NCBI RefSeq assembly: GCF_051401765.1
Contig: NC_135071.1
Location: forward strand, 6,116,961 to 6,180,960
Direction of reading: 5' to 3'
DNA length: 64,000 bases
DNA from: Calliopsis andreniformis
Taxonomy: Eukaryota > Arthropoda > Insecta > Hymenoptera > Andrenidae
Position 1 is the stretch's first letter, and every line of letters starts with the position of its first letter. The notes beneath the pieces were generated by a model, which was not told the DNA's origin, did not search any database, and saw only the letters and a program-made list of their open reading frames with translations. Positions 21,101 to 33,702 of the stretch are shown piece after piece. The position numbers were made by a program, and so were the translations under genes.

Positions 21101-21185
21101 ATATCAGGAGACGCAGCAACGTCTCGCACCAAGCCATGTCGACTACTAGGGGTGGGACGTGAGACTTTGCCGCGCCCCTGATGAC
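21101..21185 (+). repeat. Dispersed hairpin-containing repeat, copy 2
   Basis: ATCAGGAGACGCAGCAACGT... matches copies at 1938 and 33478. Hairpin stem GAGACG/CGTCTC spans 21108-21125. After about 60 bp it diverges from the other two copies, although GACTTTGCCGCG recalls GACTCTGCCACG of copy 3. Confidence 0.5.
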
Positions 21186-21959
21186 AACTTCATTGGGGTT
21201 TTATGAGTGATATTGAACTTCTCACTCTATGAATAAATGATTCTGAAATTTCTTATTATTTTTTATACTGGTTAATAAATTAGCAAATTTAGTTTAGCAC
21301 ATAAATGAGAAATGTAACATAGGAACATTTTGCATAAGTGATGAACATGACATATTCATATTAATGTAACAAAATTATCTGTCTGTCAGCGCAGAGGGAG
21401 TTTGGCGAAGTTATGTCGTCCCATAGTACCTATCAGATTACTAGGGAACGACATAGGAGACTGACATTAGTTATTTTAAATGTTGCCAGATGGTGCTGAT
21501 TGTCGAATTCCGCGGTGGAGGTAAACTCTCCTACCCTCATATGTGTCGGTGCGTCTAGAATGCAGTGAGCTGGGTATACAGCATCAGAGTTTTCTAATGT
21601 ATCTATTTTAAAATTACTGCAACGTGAAAAAGGAAATTGCACGTTGCACGTTACATATTGCATGTAGTGGATGCATCTTTCTCTTTTTATCTGCAAAGTA
21701 CACAGTATGCGAGTCCCACGACCATTTTTGCACCTCTGTGACTACTACTGTGAGTTACCATTCGCGAACTAGAACACGAGAACACTTGTTGACCTAAATA
21801 CGTATTATCAAGTATTTTCTTTCGATAGAGGTGTTTGATGGGAGGTTTCCCTGCGTCGAGCTGCCGTGAGCTCGAGGCAGGACAGCCTGACAACTTGGTC
21901 GTATCCGCCCTGCAAGTCGTTTGACAGAAGGGACAATCGTCCAGATGGGCGCCAGGCAC
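21186..21959. other. Spacer with unrecognised frames
   Basis: Minus-strand frames at 21433-21696 and 21687-21959 match no family I recognise. The GC content rises toward the island that follows. If the island is an LTR on the minus strand, this stretch would be the start of its internal region. Confidence 0.35.
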
Positions 21960-23112
21960 CTTCGTGCCAACTATAATGAAAAACCAACAACAATATGCGT
22001 CTCTTGCAGTGCAGGTACGGCGGCAAACGTCGACTAGCTCGGCGGAAGAGGAAAGGTCGTGGTTCGGACGCGCAGAGGAATCAAGCCTTCACGGCAAGGC
22101 AAAGACGAGACGTCGATTATCTTTCATAGATGTTTATTCGACAATATAGGGCCGTGTAGACGGCACAGTTACGGAATATTACAAGTGGTCGGTACAGAAA
22201 CAAACATGTGCCCTCACAATCTCGGCACACGCGGACTCGCCCGTTACAAAAGATGTGTCGATCTTACTGACACCGGAATATGTGAAACAAGACGGCAAAT
22301 TATACAATACCGCGATATCGGAGACACTCTGGGGAAACCCGAATCGCGCCTAGCACTATCGGCACTTCGTGTCCGGAAATTAGACCAAGGTAATTTATTA
22401 TGCAGCTTACCCTTATTTTCGTCGTCTAGAGCCTTTTGCGTGTCGGCAACTGGGCAACGAGTGACGACGCTCGGCACGCGCGCATGCGACCCTCCTGATT
22501 TGCAGCACGTCCCTCACCCGCGCAAGCACGACAGCCCCTCGGCGTATTCGCGGTGGTTCAGGCGCGTATGCGAGGAGCGGGGTCCCGCTCCTGTCCGGCG
22601 ACGATCCGCATTTCTTCGGCATCGTGGAGACTTTCCCACGACTTCCTATGGTTCCTGCTGCCTGGACAACGATCTCCGGGCTCTCCTCCACCCTCGCCCT
22701 CCGCTTGAGCCGTTGTAGAAGGGCAGCACCGCAGGACCATCCCTTAGCTTGCTGTGGGTAGATTTTCCTTGGCTCTTTGGTCCTCCGCAGAAGCGACAAG
22801 TCGCTGAACTCCAAGGGTGGAGGGCCCCTGTACCATCCGGTGTAGATACGACGCCTGAATCCGGAAACTGCACGGCCAGGGAACGGGGACGGTCTCAGGG
22901 TCTCTCAGGTTTCTTCTACGGCCCCGAGATGTCATGCGCGCTCAGCACGGAGGCACTCGGAATTAGCGGCGATTCCAAATTCACGATATTTTCCCCCAGG
23001 AGGTGTCTCTCGGCATATGTTTCGCAAGGGGGCCGTACGGTCCTTCTTTTTACTAATTTCGCGTACTTTCACAAAACGGGGACGGCGCTGCGCTATGCGC
23101 AACGTCACAGTA
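21960..23112 (-). mobile_element. GC-rich island, possible LTR-retroelement remnant
   Basis: About 1.1 kb of GC-rich DNA with sharp edges sits in AT-rich surroundings. Read on the minus strand it has TGTGACG near its start, AATAAA near 22136, and TGGCGCCCATCTGGACG near 21950. The last could be a tRNA primer-binding site just past an LTR. Several overlapping frames are open on both strands (longest 219 codons, plus strand 22059-22718) because of base composition. None is recognisable. No second LTR or target duplication was found. An alternative is a CpG-rich host promoter or exon. Confidence 0.35.
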
Positions 23113-24609
23113 TTTACATAAGAAAATTTATTATTGTTTCATATTTTACTTTTATTGTAGATGCTATTATTAAACGATTTATAAGTAAATATGTTAATTG
23201 TGACTACGCATACCAGGAAGGAATTTTATAACCTCTCCAAGAGGCAGCAAAGCCGAATCCGACAAGCACAGTGGAAACTAGTAAAAAGGAAAAAACAACG
23301 GAGGTGTAAATCCAATTGCACTAATCCATACATATTTCTATAAATATAATACATTTATATAATAATATAAAAACAAAATTCAATATTAAATATTTTATTC
23401 ATTAATAGTGATTATTTTCATTTAAAACCTATTTCTTTTATTTTTAATTTGTAAACATAACCTAGATTTTATACGGTATCCAGTTGTAAACAGATATCTT
23501 ACATATACCTTGACGATTCCTTTTTGTTATCCTGAAGAATTTTTCGCGGACATCTTAAAGAGTTTTTAAAGACGGAAATAATCTACATGTTGGTCGAAAA
23601 CCGGCTGTAAACAGATATTTTATATGTATACAATATGTCCGGCTTAAATGTATATTAGGTGGTTATTTCCGGAAATATTAAAAGTAAGAAAAAATGTTTA
23701 AGACAAAAGGGATATGGTATCAAAGGGGACTGCGATGATAACAATTTGATCTTGCGAGGGCCTTCGAGAGCCTTGGGAAGGTCACATTTAAATCTTTTAA
23801 TGGGATCCTATATTTTTTATTTACTGAATGGTTCTGTTTATTATATTGACTACTATCCAGTCGCTGTACACACACATACAAAATCGGCTCTTTTGAGAGC
23901 CAACATAATGTAAGAAGTCCCACTGAGTAACTTCGTGTTAATGTAAGAAGTCCCACTGAGCAACTTTCGAGTGAACATCGGGTAACGCTAATGCCGGCTA
24001 TGAATAAGTCCAAGTCTCAAGAAAAATGAATTGTCTATTTTTTGATAGTGATTATTAAAAGGTAGTTAGGAAGTAAATATGATATCCAAAGGAGGAATAC
24101 TGGCAATAGTGAATCATAAGACATTTTCATGCTGAACTCTAACATCAAAGTAACTAAAGAACAAGAATACAATTGACGTACGTGTATTTTCCCCTAATCG
24201 ACGAGTTTGTCTGTGCGAGACATCTGTTGACCAAATGTTTAATGTCGAGAAATTTCCCCGAATTCGTATTTTTATATTTTTACAACGGTAACTTCAACAT
24301 TTCTGCTGTTCTAATGCATCAAAAGATCTGCATGGGTGATCGCGACGCAATCCTCGCGGTCTCGGTCTTGGGTACCGATGGCTTCTCCGAACTTGCAAGG
24401 CAATACTTCTGATCACAAACGACCACATCTGCGAGACACTCGTTATCGTCTCTTATACTAATCCGACATGCTTTTGTTTTCCCCATGAATTTGTCTGTGA
24501 CTTTTTCGACATGAAGAGGAGATTATCACATCCGCGAAGAAAGTCTGATTGAGAAAGACCCTCCCTCAGTCATGCCAACTGACAAATCGAATTTGAGTAT
24601 TTTGAAGAA
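23113..24609. other. AT-rich spacer with a short direct repeat
   Basis: A 26-bp phrase containing TAAGAAGTCCCACTGAG is repeated in direct orientation at 23907-23965. A GTAAACAGATAT phrase recurs at 23485 and 23611. No gene is supported. The 97-codon minus frame at 23720-24013 largely reads through these repeats. Confidence 0.45.
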
Positions 24610-24873
24610 GTGACACCTCTAAGAAGTCGCACCTGGAACGATACGAGGGCAGGAGGAAAGAGACATCGGAAAAGTCGTCAGTATGTATCGATTATGATTT
24701 CCACCATCAAAGGGTACAATATTTTCCTTTCTTTTACCGCGGAGTGCCGAGTCAACGCGGAAGCCGCGGAACGGATGTACCACGAAAAGTATCCGAACCG
24801 ACCGCCACATTTTAGGGACACATTGTTTTTAAACGTAGGAATGATCTCGTTTCAAAATAATCCACAACCGTAG
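24610..24873 (+). pseudogene. DUF4817-like transposase N-terminal remnant
   Basis: Within an 87-codon frame the segment at about 24735-24830 reads A-E-C-R-V-N-A-E-A-A-E-R-M-Y, then K-Y-P-N-R-P-P-H, then D-T-L-F-L-N. As I recall, this is the pattern of the DUF4817 helix-turn-helix (C-x-x-N-A-x-A-A-x-R-x-Y, then Y-P-N-R) found at the N-terminus of many insect mariner-like proteins. No catalytic domain follows in the next 700 bp. It may be a broken relative of the element at 31160-32443, whose N-terminal part is lost. Confidence 0.55.
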
Positions 24874-25544
24874 AGTTTTTAATTCGGTGCGTTCCGCGGT
24901 TGTCAGTGGTTAAGAAGTCAAGTACTCCTTTAATGAAGTGATCCATATTGGTGACCACGGAGTGTCATAAACGTAACGTGTATTTCTGTGACGTCGTATA
25001 CTTGCGATTAGCAGGTTCTACGCTACAACTGATTTATCCCTCGAAGACTGGGATCAGCAGCGTAACCCACTGAAGTAAGTGTTCAAGCAGGTGAATTCTC
25101 CGAATGGGTGAATTTCAACGATAACAATTGCATGTCTACTTATTCTCTTATCTAAAATTTGTTGGCCATTTTTTGATTTAGTGTGCTATAGTTGAAAAAA
25201 TAAAAATCGCTGGTTACATGGTTCTTATGGATTATATTTTGCAACATATGGAATTTACGGGTTAGTTTTATATTTCTTAGGAAACAAACATTTTGACACA
25301 AACAATAATATTAGTGATATTTATCTGCTGAATTAATATGATTATTATTCCGGTATTGCTACAATACAAAATGGGCGTTTTTCAATTTTTTTCTCGTTTT
25401 TTATTTTTTACAACTTGGATAATTAATTTAAAATTCTGAAAAAATTCCATAATTTATGTCGCGATAGCTAACGTATCCCTGGTTTTTTTCATAATTTTTA
25501 CTTCCAATAGTTTAAGAGAAATTGAGTAATTACATAGAGATCTT
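24874..25544. other. AT-rich spacer
   Basis: Contains an isolated GGTGACCACGGAGTG near 24950 that resembles sequences after LTRs in some insect retroelements, but no LTR is visible next to it. Otherwise featureless. Confidence 0.4.
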
Positions 25545-25776
25545 AAATTCCTTGTACAAGACTCGACCATGGAGAGAGCAAAGGCTACGTGTAGCTTGTG
25601 CACAGTCACTGGTCGACCGAGCGCACACTATTCGTGCTCTCTGATTGGTCGATATTTTTCGTTAATAACTCGTTAACAAAGCTTCAAAGGACACTTTTGC
25701 AAAGGAAAAAGTTGTTCAGAATCACCCCAGAAATCCCCTCTTAACGGTTCCTACACTTTGTTTGCGACACCCTGTA
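25545..25776 (-). repeat. CAGGGTGT-ended repeat, copy 1 (25.6 kb)
   Basis: The reverse complement starts CAGGGTGTCGCAAAC and continues with AAAAGTGTCCTTTGAAGC, GTTAACGAGTTATTAACG, ACCAATCAGAGAGCACG. It is the same family as 40927-41165 and 42555-42772. The conserved ACCAATCAGAG contains a CCAAT box. No ORF. Confidence 0.65.
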
Positions 25777-25799
25777 TAGCTCTATTTCTTTTATGTTCC

Positions 25800-26620
25800 T
25801 TACATTGCCGTGTGGATAACCACTGCTCGAGGCATCCGTGCGAACTCGTCTGGTGATTTCCATTGGAGTTTTAGACGCCCATAATTAATAAACGAAGCTT
25901 CAAATGCAAAATCGTTATTTTTGATTTTGGTCTTATTTTTGTATTTCAAATCACCCTTTAAAATCATGTTATACTTTTTGGGAACATCCTATATGCGAAG
26001 AACTAAGGTACATCGAAAGCCTATCCTTAGGAGCAAGTGCATCACTCTCAGTGACTCGACAGAGCAGATTCCTTCTTGTGTAAGACACCACATGTTAAAT
26101 TAATTACCTTTTTCGTATTCATTTATCAATCTAAGGGATTCTGATATCGATTTAGTATTATACGGGGCTGCAGAAAGTTACAAGGTAGTTTAAGACACTG
26201 TTTAACTTGTTTTAAGTTTGAGCTAAATGAAACCGAATTGTTCGCCATTTTTTCTGTGCGACAAAAGCCTCCCTAAATTGTCAATAGGATTCGACACCCT
26301 TATCAACCGCTATTAAAATAACACTAGGTGGCCCTGCTCAGAAGGAATGACGATAGACGCCAGACAAAAATAGGGAATAAGCACGAATCTCTGAGGACCC
26401 ACGACTAAGTATTCGTAGATAATTAGTTGAGAACTAATGAGTAGGGCGTGCGTCGCGTAAGAAAAATGCCATTCACGTGTTAGAGAAGCGACAATATCTC
26501 AAGTTAGACGACCCGGTCATCGTGGCTCAACTCTAGAAAATCGGACTGTAATAGTGTTGTTAGCGACCACTGGCTGATGGCTACATTGGGCATCACAGCT
26601 ATCGGGTGTCGTGTGATTGT
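25800..26620 (+). repeat. Two pieces of a dispersed repeat also present at 48.4-48.9 kb
   Basis: The piece at 25810-25880 (AACCACTGCTCGAGGCATCC) matches 48785-48850, and the piece at 26540-26615 (ACAGCTATCGGGTGTCGTGT) matches 48500-48560. At 48 kb they appear in the opposite order. Just after the first piece, sequence at 25885-25985 also matches 50625-50725 (CTTCAAATGCAAAATCG / CCTCAAACGCGAAATTA). No coding is seen. Confidence 0.45.
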
Positions 26621-29600
26621 TTTGAAAAAGAGCAAATGTTGTGACTTGCAGTACTTACCACAGAACCGTCAATTGGGAACGTGTTCTAAAAGAATTGCTA
26701 ACAAGCAGCGTGTCCAGGAAATTCCTTGTCGAAAAGAGAATGCGAACTCCCTGCTTACTCCACGCCCCACTCACATATGTGAAGCTATTTGACAGCCTAC
26801 CATTGTAGGTGACAGAATCTACTGGACTCACTGCTCTCGGCAAGGAATATTAATAACAGATGGGTAGAATCCCCCCCCAAATCATTAAGATTTTAAAATT
26901 TATCCCGCGTTATTCAGAAATACACTGTATATGGTCTAAGATCTGGTCGCTTGATTTTAGTGCAGGTAAAAATCTCATCTCACTAAAATTTGATAGAATT
27001 TTCAGCTATCTTCAAAATGGTGGCTGATGGTTTATAACTTTAAGAAACCTAAATAGCAATTTCTTAATATATCTTTTTTCTCTCGACAAATGCTTCCTCC
27101 TAAATATTTAAAAAGGACAGTAGTAAATAACAAAAGTCGGTTTTACATCGAAAGAATCGCTTTTAAAACGTAGGTATGTTGATTAGACATGGTTTACTGC
27201 TTTCGATACAAACGATAAACACTTTAAGTGTCAGATCTTTTACTCGACACCCTGTATACCTATGAGTAAAATTGTTTCTTATTATTCTTATACAATAAAA
27301 AATGGATAAAAAAGTGGAGTATAAGTAGAAAAAGAATTTCTTAAACTCTGACACATGCAGCATCTGCCATTTTCAAGGGAACGACGAAGTTAAGGAGGAG
27401 TAAAAAAAAAATATGCAGCACATAGACGTTAAATTAAATTTTTTTTAGTTCATTCCGTTTCCCGTTAGCGAGACGTTCAGACGCGATGAGTATCTGTGCA
27501 TGACAGCTTCGCCTATTCGCAGTAAATTCTCATTATTTTTAAATTGGAAATGAGGAGTGTACGCGGTGGGTGCGGTTAAGAGCATCTTCGGCGCCATAGG
27601 GAAAAAAAGCAGAAGTCAGCAGTGTATTATTCCAAACCAATGCCTATTCTAAAGCCAGAAGAGGTGCAGAAATTAATTTAATTACTGGCTCATGTCGATA
27701 ACAGTTATTGTATTCAGTTTAAACGGAAACTCGCAGAGATTCAAAATGTTGAGCATACCTTTTCTATATTTATAATTATGTACTGTATAATACAGCTTAT
27801 AAAGTTTAATTTGTTTGTTTTACAAGAAATGCTGGTGGTTATACATTTAGTGCTTCTTCATAGTAGAGTACGAATTTGTTATCTTGCTCATCTACGCTTG
27901 TCTCTGTGACGAATAAAATTTGTACAGCCACAAACAAATGGTAGCCTTAAAATTTCAAAGGTACGTTCATATATTTAAAGAAAAAATCGCATAAATCGAT
28001 TAAAATGAAATATCTTATATGTCAGATTTAAAGAAAACTATTCGAACAAACAGAGAGTTAGTTAAGCTTCTTATATGGAATGCACATTTTATTTTTCATT
28101 ATTTCGGAATACATAATTCCATATAAAAAATACTTATGCAATTAACAATTATAAATTGAATACAGTGGAAGTCCATTTATATGAACGAAATTTTAATAAA
28201 CCCTGATTAACTGAACTCTACCTGAACTTGTGCTATTTGAATTGCTATCGAGCATCACTCATTTACATGAATTATATAAAGACGAACTTAAATTAACTTT
28301 ATATGTATCATTAAATTGTTGGAAGTATGTATAACCAGAATCAAATATAAACTAAAACCACTTACACTTATAAAATCATTAAACGAATATAATTAATTTT
28401 CTTCATGATTATGCAAGCATATTTACAGTATTTAAAGTTATTTATTTAAATATTATTTACTTTCAGACAAACATTTAACTTTAGGCAGCATCCTCAACAA
28501 TAGTACACAATTATCTAATGTTATTTTGTTCCTAAAATATTTCTATATTCATTTCTGAATTAAATTATTATCTATTTATGAATTAAAAAATTCATTAAAA
28601 AAATATATATTTAAAAAATGATTTCTCTCAATCCTTTTTATTATTCACCTCTTTTACATATTCATTTAAAATGTATTATATTACATATCGACCTCAGTCG
28701 AAATTGCAAAAGTGTGTCACAAACTCTCAATATAAAGTCTTCAATGAGTCGTGAGTTTATTTCAAGAGATCATATTCGGCGCTGTCAGATTATACCTACT
28801 GCTTTTTTACATGTCAAAATTAGAATAAGACTAGAAAAGCCAAGTTCCTGCATGCCTGAACCAAGATAAACTTAACTTAAACTCAGTAAAAGCTACTTTA
28901 CAGAAGGTGGTAGACATATGGTAATCGCATTGACTGCTGATAAGAGAACTGGGATGGCACTGACTATATTCTATCAGTCTAATAGCTCTCCGTGGGCTAC
29001 TCTATGGCGGATGGAAGCCAAGGCGGATGTCCTGATATTTAATATCACCTATACACCACCTTTATGTTATCTGTATCGGTTTATGTCGTCTTACGTAATC
29101 TTCACCTACCCAGACTGGGGTTAAATTCTTTACGTAAACGGAGAGGCGACTGGCAAATAAAACTGCAAAACATCGTCAACAAGGGAACGACTATCCTGTA
29201 AAATGCATCTCCAAGTAGTTATGAGACAAAACAATATGTCACGTTTTAGAAAGTTTCAGTTTTAAAATGTATTTGAGATTTCAGCCTGTTAGATACAATT
29301 TGTATTTTTAATAAAAGGAGATTGAATTAAAAGAAGGTTTCCCTAGAAAAACTATATTAAAGTGTGATGAAACAGAAGTCCATAATAGAGGTTTTAAACT
29401 TATTGCAAAATATCGAACGTCAATGTGTTAAAAATCAATATATGTTGCATACTTTGAAACAGAACCAGAAAGAAAGCTAACCTAATGCATGTGCAGCTGT
29501 GTTTTATTACCTAATATTCTAGGTTCGTGCATCTACAAAAAAGAAACAAATTAAATTGAAGAATATTTTCTTTAATTTCTGGTTAAACCAAAGAGATATT

Positions 29601-31159
29601 ATTTAAATACTTTTTCATTCATTATAAGATAGTTCTTAAAGAATTGCTTTTATGTACAATACAGTGAAACTAAAAATGTTTTTTATGCCAAAACAACTGA
29701 AAAGTGTATGATCAGAATACGTACAAAATAGGGCGCACCATCTTAACTTCAGTTTTCCTCCTTGACAACATATTGTTGGATAACCAACCATAGTAATTTC
29801 AATCATCTAAAATATTTGGCAATAACAGTTTGCTCAAAACATTTTATGCAATGCAGCTTTGAGTCTTAAAGTTTAGAATTTTCTCTTGTTGACCATACGT
29901 AGATATCTATATAGTTAGAAAGCTACCAAAAAGACAAGGCTAAGTCACTTTATATCATCATCCCTAAATTATGGACGTCGGATCATTTACAGTGACAAAA
30001 AATTTAATTCTTTTTATTTTCATATTTCAAATGTATAATTATTCAAAATTATTATTCCAAAATTGTAGAACGATATCTTAAAACTTAGCTGATTTATAGA
30101 GGTTTATCCATTTCATCGCGTACAGCGAGGTTGGGGTGACCGAAAACTTTAAACACGCTTTTCTCAATGTAGAGGAAAAACGGTTCAATGGACTACTTTG
30201 CACTTTTAAAACATCATTGAAAACATATTTCTGCATACATTAAACCTCAGAAATTAAGAATTTTTATGAAAACAGTGCATTTTTTTGCAAGAAATTTCAA
30301 AAAAAGAACGCAGAAAACGCACATTTTTTCAATGCTAATTCTTACCACTTTTAACTCGTTTTTTAGGTTCAGTATATGGCCACACTAATACCAATTAAAA
30401 TTCTGTCTCGTTTTCCTGGTATATATTTTCCGTCGAGCTAATTGTTGCCAACAATATAGTTATCAAGGTCAATAATTTGAGTAATTTTACTGATATCTAC
30501 GTACAAAATGTTCAACTATAGGGGTGACTCTACATGTCAAAATAAGATAAAAATCAAGCACTACAAAACCGTTTTACAGCGTTGTTTCCGAGTTATTTAT
30601 TAAGTGTTGAGAAAATGCCTAAAATTTGCGTGAAGTATGTCTGACTTGGAACCTATCCTACTGACTTTGCTGTGTCTCACCTGGCTAGTGTATGTCGGTA
30701 GCAGAAAAAGTCCCAAATTTAAACGTATTTTTATCATTCTGGATTTTCGTTTTATTTTAGCGCGTAATAATACCGCCTTTCGGTTTTAACTTCCACAATG
30801 TACAGGATACAAAGAAATTATATATGTATATGTATATCATAACTATCAAAACGGGATTCTACACTTCTAGTTCGGTGTAGATCAACTAATGAAAGTTTTT
30901 TCTGCAAAGGCAATTTTTTGACTTTGAAATTCAGGGTTAAACATACCATCAGATATAAAACAACACATTCTAACAAAGAAATATTATAATTGACTTCTTT
31001 ACTTATAGTCCAATTATTAGACTATATGTATTGTTTAATTTCATTTGACAAGTTATAGTAATCGCAATCGTAAGGAGAAAAAAGAAAGCAAGATTTTTGT
31101 ACGGAGAGGAAACAAACAGTAAAATCCATGAGATTTCAATGGGTTAATACCTATACATA
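26621..31159. other. Long AT-rich stretch without a supported gene
   Basis: It contains a lone ACACCCTGTATA end motif at 27248-27259 (a CAGGGTGT-type element end without a visible partner). At about 28162 CAGTGGAAGTCCATTTATAT resembles the terminus of Tigger/pogo-like elements, but no matching inverted end was found. Reading frames of 60-83 codons (27163, 28618, 28918) are unrecognised. The rest is plain AT-rich DNA. Confidence 0.45.
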
Positions 31160-32443
31160 CAAGGTGTATGCTAAATCGTGGTACAACTGGCAAGGGGATG
31201 ATTTCTCACATAAAATCGAGTCGAAAATATAGAATAAAGTTTTTTCATATAACGATTCATTTTCGAGAAAATTGAGTTTAAAAATTCGTTAGGTATCCGT
31301 GCACTTCGACAGAGCCTACTTTGTTCACCCGGTCTAGCTCGCAATTCCCATTGCCACTTGTGTTTATAAACAATGTAGAGACTCCTTGACCTGTGATAAC
31401 TTGCCTGCTGTCATTTCGGTCAAGTACTGGCTGTAGATCGGAAATCCGACTATTTTTAAAGCTATCGTAATGATGAGATATACGGCAATGCTTCTATCAC
31501 AGCTGTCTATTACAGACAACAGCACCCTAATCGTCGCCATTCTGACAGGCGGGTAATTCAAAGAACGGAACGAACACTGATCGAGTGTTCCCTTTCTGCC
31601 AACCCGTATTCATGGTCAATAGATACTTCTTACGTTATCAGACAAACTCACTTTCAAGAACGATGGAATCTCAACGTATGGGCAGGCATAGTCGATAATT
31701 AGGTCATCGGACCGCATTTTCTCCCGGATAATTTATCAGGAGCATCATATTTGCGTTTTTTATTGGATAATTTACCTGGTTTGTTAGAAGATGTACCACT
31801 GTCCACTTAAAAACTTAATTTTTCAACATGACGGAGCACCACCACATTTTACCCGGGATGTGAAGAACTTATTAAACCAAAGGTATTTGCCGAGGTGGAA
31901 CTGTTGTGTGGTCACCGAGATTCCCAGATCTTACTCCTTTAGATTTTTACACATTGAAGAACAGTCACATTGAAGAAATAGTTTATGCCTAAAATAATCA
32001 AAATCGCGACCAATTAAAAAGTAATATTCTTCAGGCATTCGAAGAAGTTAAAAGATCAAACACATTAGTTTCCATTCATGCTTCGTTAATTCATCGAACA
32101 AGAATTTGCCTGCAATAGCAAAGAAGACATTTTCAATATTTGTACATTATTAGAATAAATCAATTATTGAAATTTACGGCTAATTATTATTTTATTATTT
32201 TTATTAAAATTATACCATATCCTAAATGATACCGTTTACATATGCAAGCAGTAATGGAAATTGCAGGCTAGATCGGACGAATAAAGCAGGCTATATTTAA
32301 ATATACGCATACCTAACGAATTTTCAAATTCGATTTTCTTGAAAATAAAGCCCCGTATGAAAAAACTATTCTTTATTTTCGATTAGATTTTATGGGAGGA
32401 ATTATCCCCTTGTCGCTTGTACCACGATTTCGCAAACACCCTG
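31160..32443 (+). mobile_element. Mariner-like DNA transposon with ~200-bp inverted ends
   Basis: Left end CAAGGTGTATGCTAAATCG and right end (reverse complement) CAGGGTGTTTGCGAAATCG are inverted copies for about 200 bp (31160-31360 and 32240-32443), including the shared block AATTCGTTAGGTATnCGT. CATA directly flanks both ends (31156-31159 and 32444-32447). Between the ends lies a broken transposase of the DDE_3 (Tc1/mariner-related) type. The length, 1.28 kb, is that of mariner-type elements, but the inverted ends are unusually long. Point mutations and stops make it inactive. Confidence 0.8.
31590..32115 (+). pseudogene. Mariner-like transposase remnant (DDE_3 type)
   Basis: Pieced over several frames it reads S-W-S-I-D-T-S-Y, F-Q-E-R-W-N-L-N-V-W-A-G-I-V, then V-I-G-P-H-F-L-P-D-N-L-S-G-A, then L-P-G-L-L-E-D-V-P. 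The frame from 31791 gives F-Q-H-D-G-A-P-P-H-F, holding the second catalytic Asp. A shifted frame gives S-P-D-L-T-P-L-D-F with the third acidic residue, and a helical tail follows. The N-terminal DNA-binding half is not recognisable; 31360-31590 must be heavily altered. Frame changes occur near 31800 and 31905, and there are stops around 31700. Confidence 0.78.
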
Positions 32444-33477
32444 CATAGCCAGAACTGTGGGACGTGTAGGTACGGCAAAAGGAAGATAAACGACACGTCA
32501 GCGAAAATCAAGTAGAAGAGATTAGTCCGGGGATGATGAATGGCCGACGAAAAACCGCGGTATGTGTCATAGTGTGTATTGCAGGACGGAAGGAAGATGG
32601 CCGACGCGAGGGGATGGTAAAGAGGGGAAACAGCTAAATAGAAAAGACGCCCCTGCGAAGGATAGCTCAATGGGAAGGAACAGGAAACTATGTCGAGGAG
32701 GTTTCTCACAATTAGTCAAGTTTTCCTCTGTACGAGCAACCGAGCAGGTTTATTTATGACCTTCAAGATATGTTTGTTACACCCAACCCAGCCATTCATT
32801 GTCCTTTTCCGACGCTGATTTGTAAGGAATCCGCGATTTAGCGTCTTTATTAGTCGAGTCTTTCCTGCGCGTTATGTGGTGCTCGGGTTTTGAGGTTTCA
32901 ACTCTTCTGTGCTAATGTCGCTCGATGCGTTTCATGGTGTCACGGAATTGCGAGACCTCAATATGATTTATGTATAGTACCTCTCCGATGTACTTGTACA
33001 ATAGCGTAACGCATAATAGTACCCAAATCGTAATAGTTAACTGCAACCGAAACATCTCTCCTATGTCATGGGTTGGCTAACTCTTGAGGAACTGCCTTAA
33101 CAAGAGCTCAAGACGGGTTTTATAATTGAGTTTTTAATACGCGGTGCTGTCTGTAATGATTAACTACAATCGGGCATTCAACGGTATGATACAAATGATT
33201 GAGAGCGATCCGAATTATGTCATGTTTCATATCATTTTTATCGGCAGAATATAAAGGATTTATCTGTACTACTTTTCAAAAAATTATACCAAAAATTAGA
33301 GATTTTCAATAGCAGTGAATATTTTCGCTAATAACAGCAGTCTTATGGAGGACTCCTTGGGTCCCACGCCTGTGGCGATGAACACATGTCGATTTATAGC
33401 TTGTCAATCGAAGATTTATGGCTTTGCCTCAAAATATCAACTTTGTTATTATGCGTGCTATCATTATAAGAGTGATC
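32444..33477. other. Spacer with a dispersed ATCATTTTTATCGG repeat
   Basis: Around 33175-33270 is a phrase (GATCCGAATTATGTCATG, then TATCATTTTTATCGGCAGAA) that recurs at 51125-51175, 44215-44270, 44615-44660 and, inverted, at 43040-43080. Minus frame 32383-32709 (108 codons) is hydrophobic and unrecognised, and its far end covers the mariner terminus, so it is unlikely to be real. Confidence 0.45.
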
Positions 33478-33665
33478 AGGAGATACGGTAGCATCTCGCG
33501 CCAAATATGTAGTTGACTAGTGCGCGACTCTGCCACGTGTTGTTTTTTTCAACCAAAATGTCGAGAAATCTTTCGGTCGTTTTATTTTCTGTGTGGAATG
33601 CGTAATTGACTTTAATTAAATACAATATTGTTAAGTGGCACTGTGCGAGTAAAATGAGCCCTCAT
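33478..33665 (+). repeat. Dispersed hairpin-containing repeat, copy 3
   Basis: Hairpin at 33480-33497: stem GAGATAC, loop GGTA, stem GCATCTC. Relative to copy 1, the fifth stem pair has changed C-G to T-A on both sides (compensatory). The tail CACTGTGCGAGTAAAATGAG matches copy 1 (CACTGCGCGCGTAAAATGAG). Confidence 0.55.
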
Positions 33666-33702
33666 TGTTTTAGGTCCGTTAATTTTTTGATGCATTTTTT
33701 AA

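Noticed and set aside
20815..21132. 105-codon minus ORF rich in L, Y, F and I (membrane protein-like)
   Set aside because: It is a direct translation of the AAAT-type tandem repeat and the 69-bp duplication.
22059..22718. 219-codon plus-strand ORF as a host gene
   Set aside because: It lies in a GC-rich island with overlapping open frames on both strands, shows no domain, and its composition explains the openness.
24940..24970. GGTGACCACGGAGTG as a post-LTR leader of a retroelement
   Set aside because: No LTR, TG...CA end or target duplication could be found next to it.
28160..28260. Complete Tigger-like MITE starting CAGTGGAAGTCC
   Set aside because: No matching inverted end was found within the following kilobases, so only a possible single end is noted.
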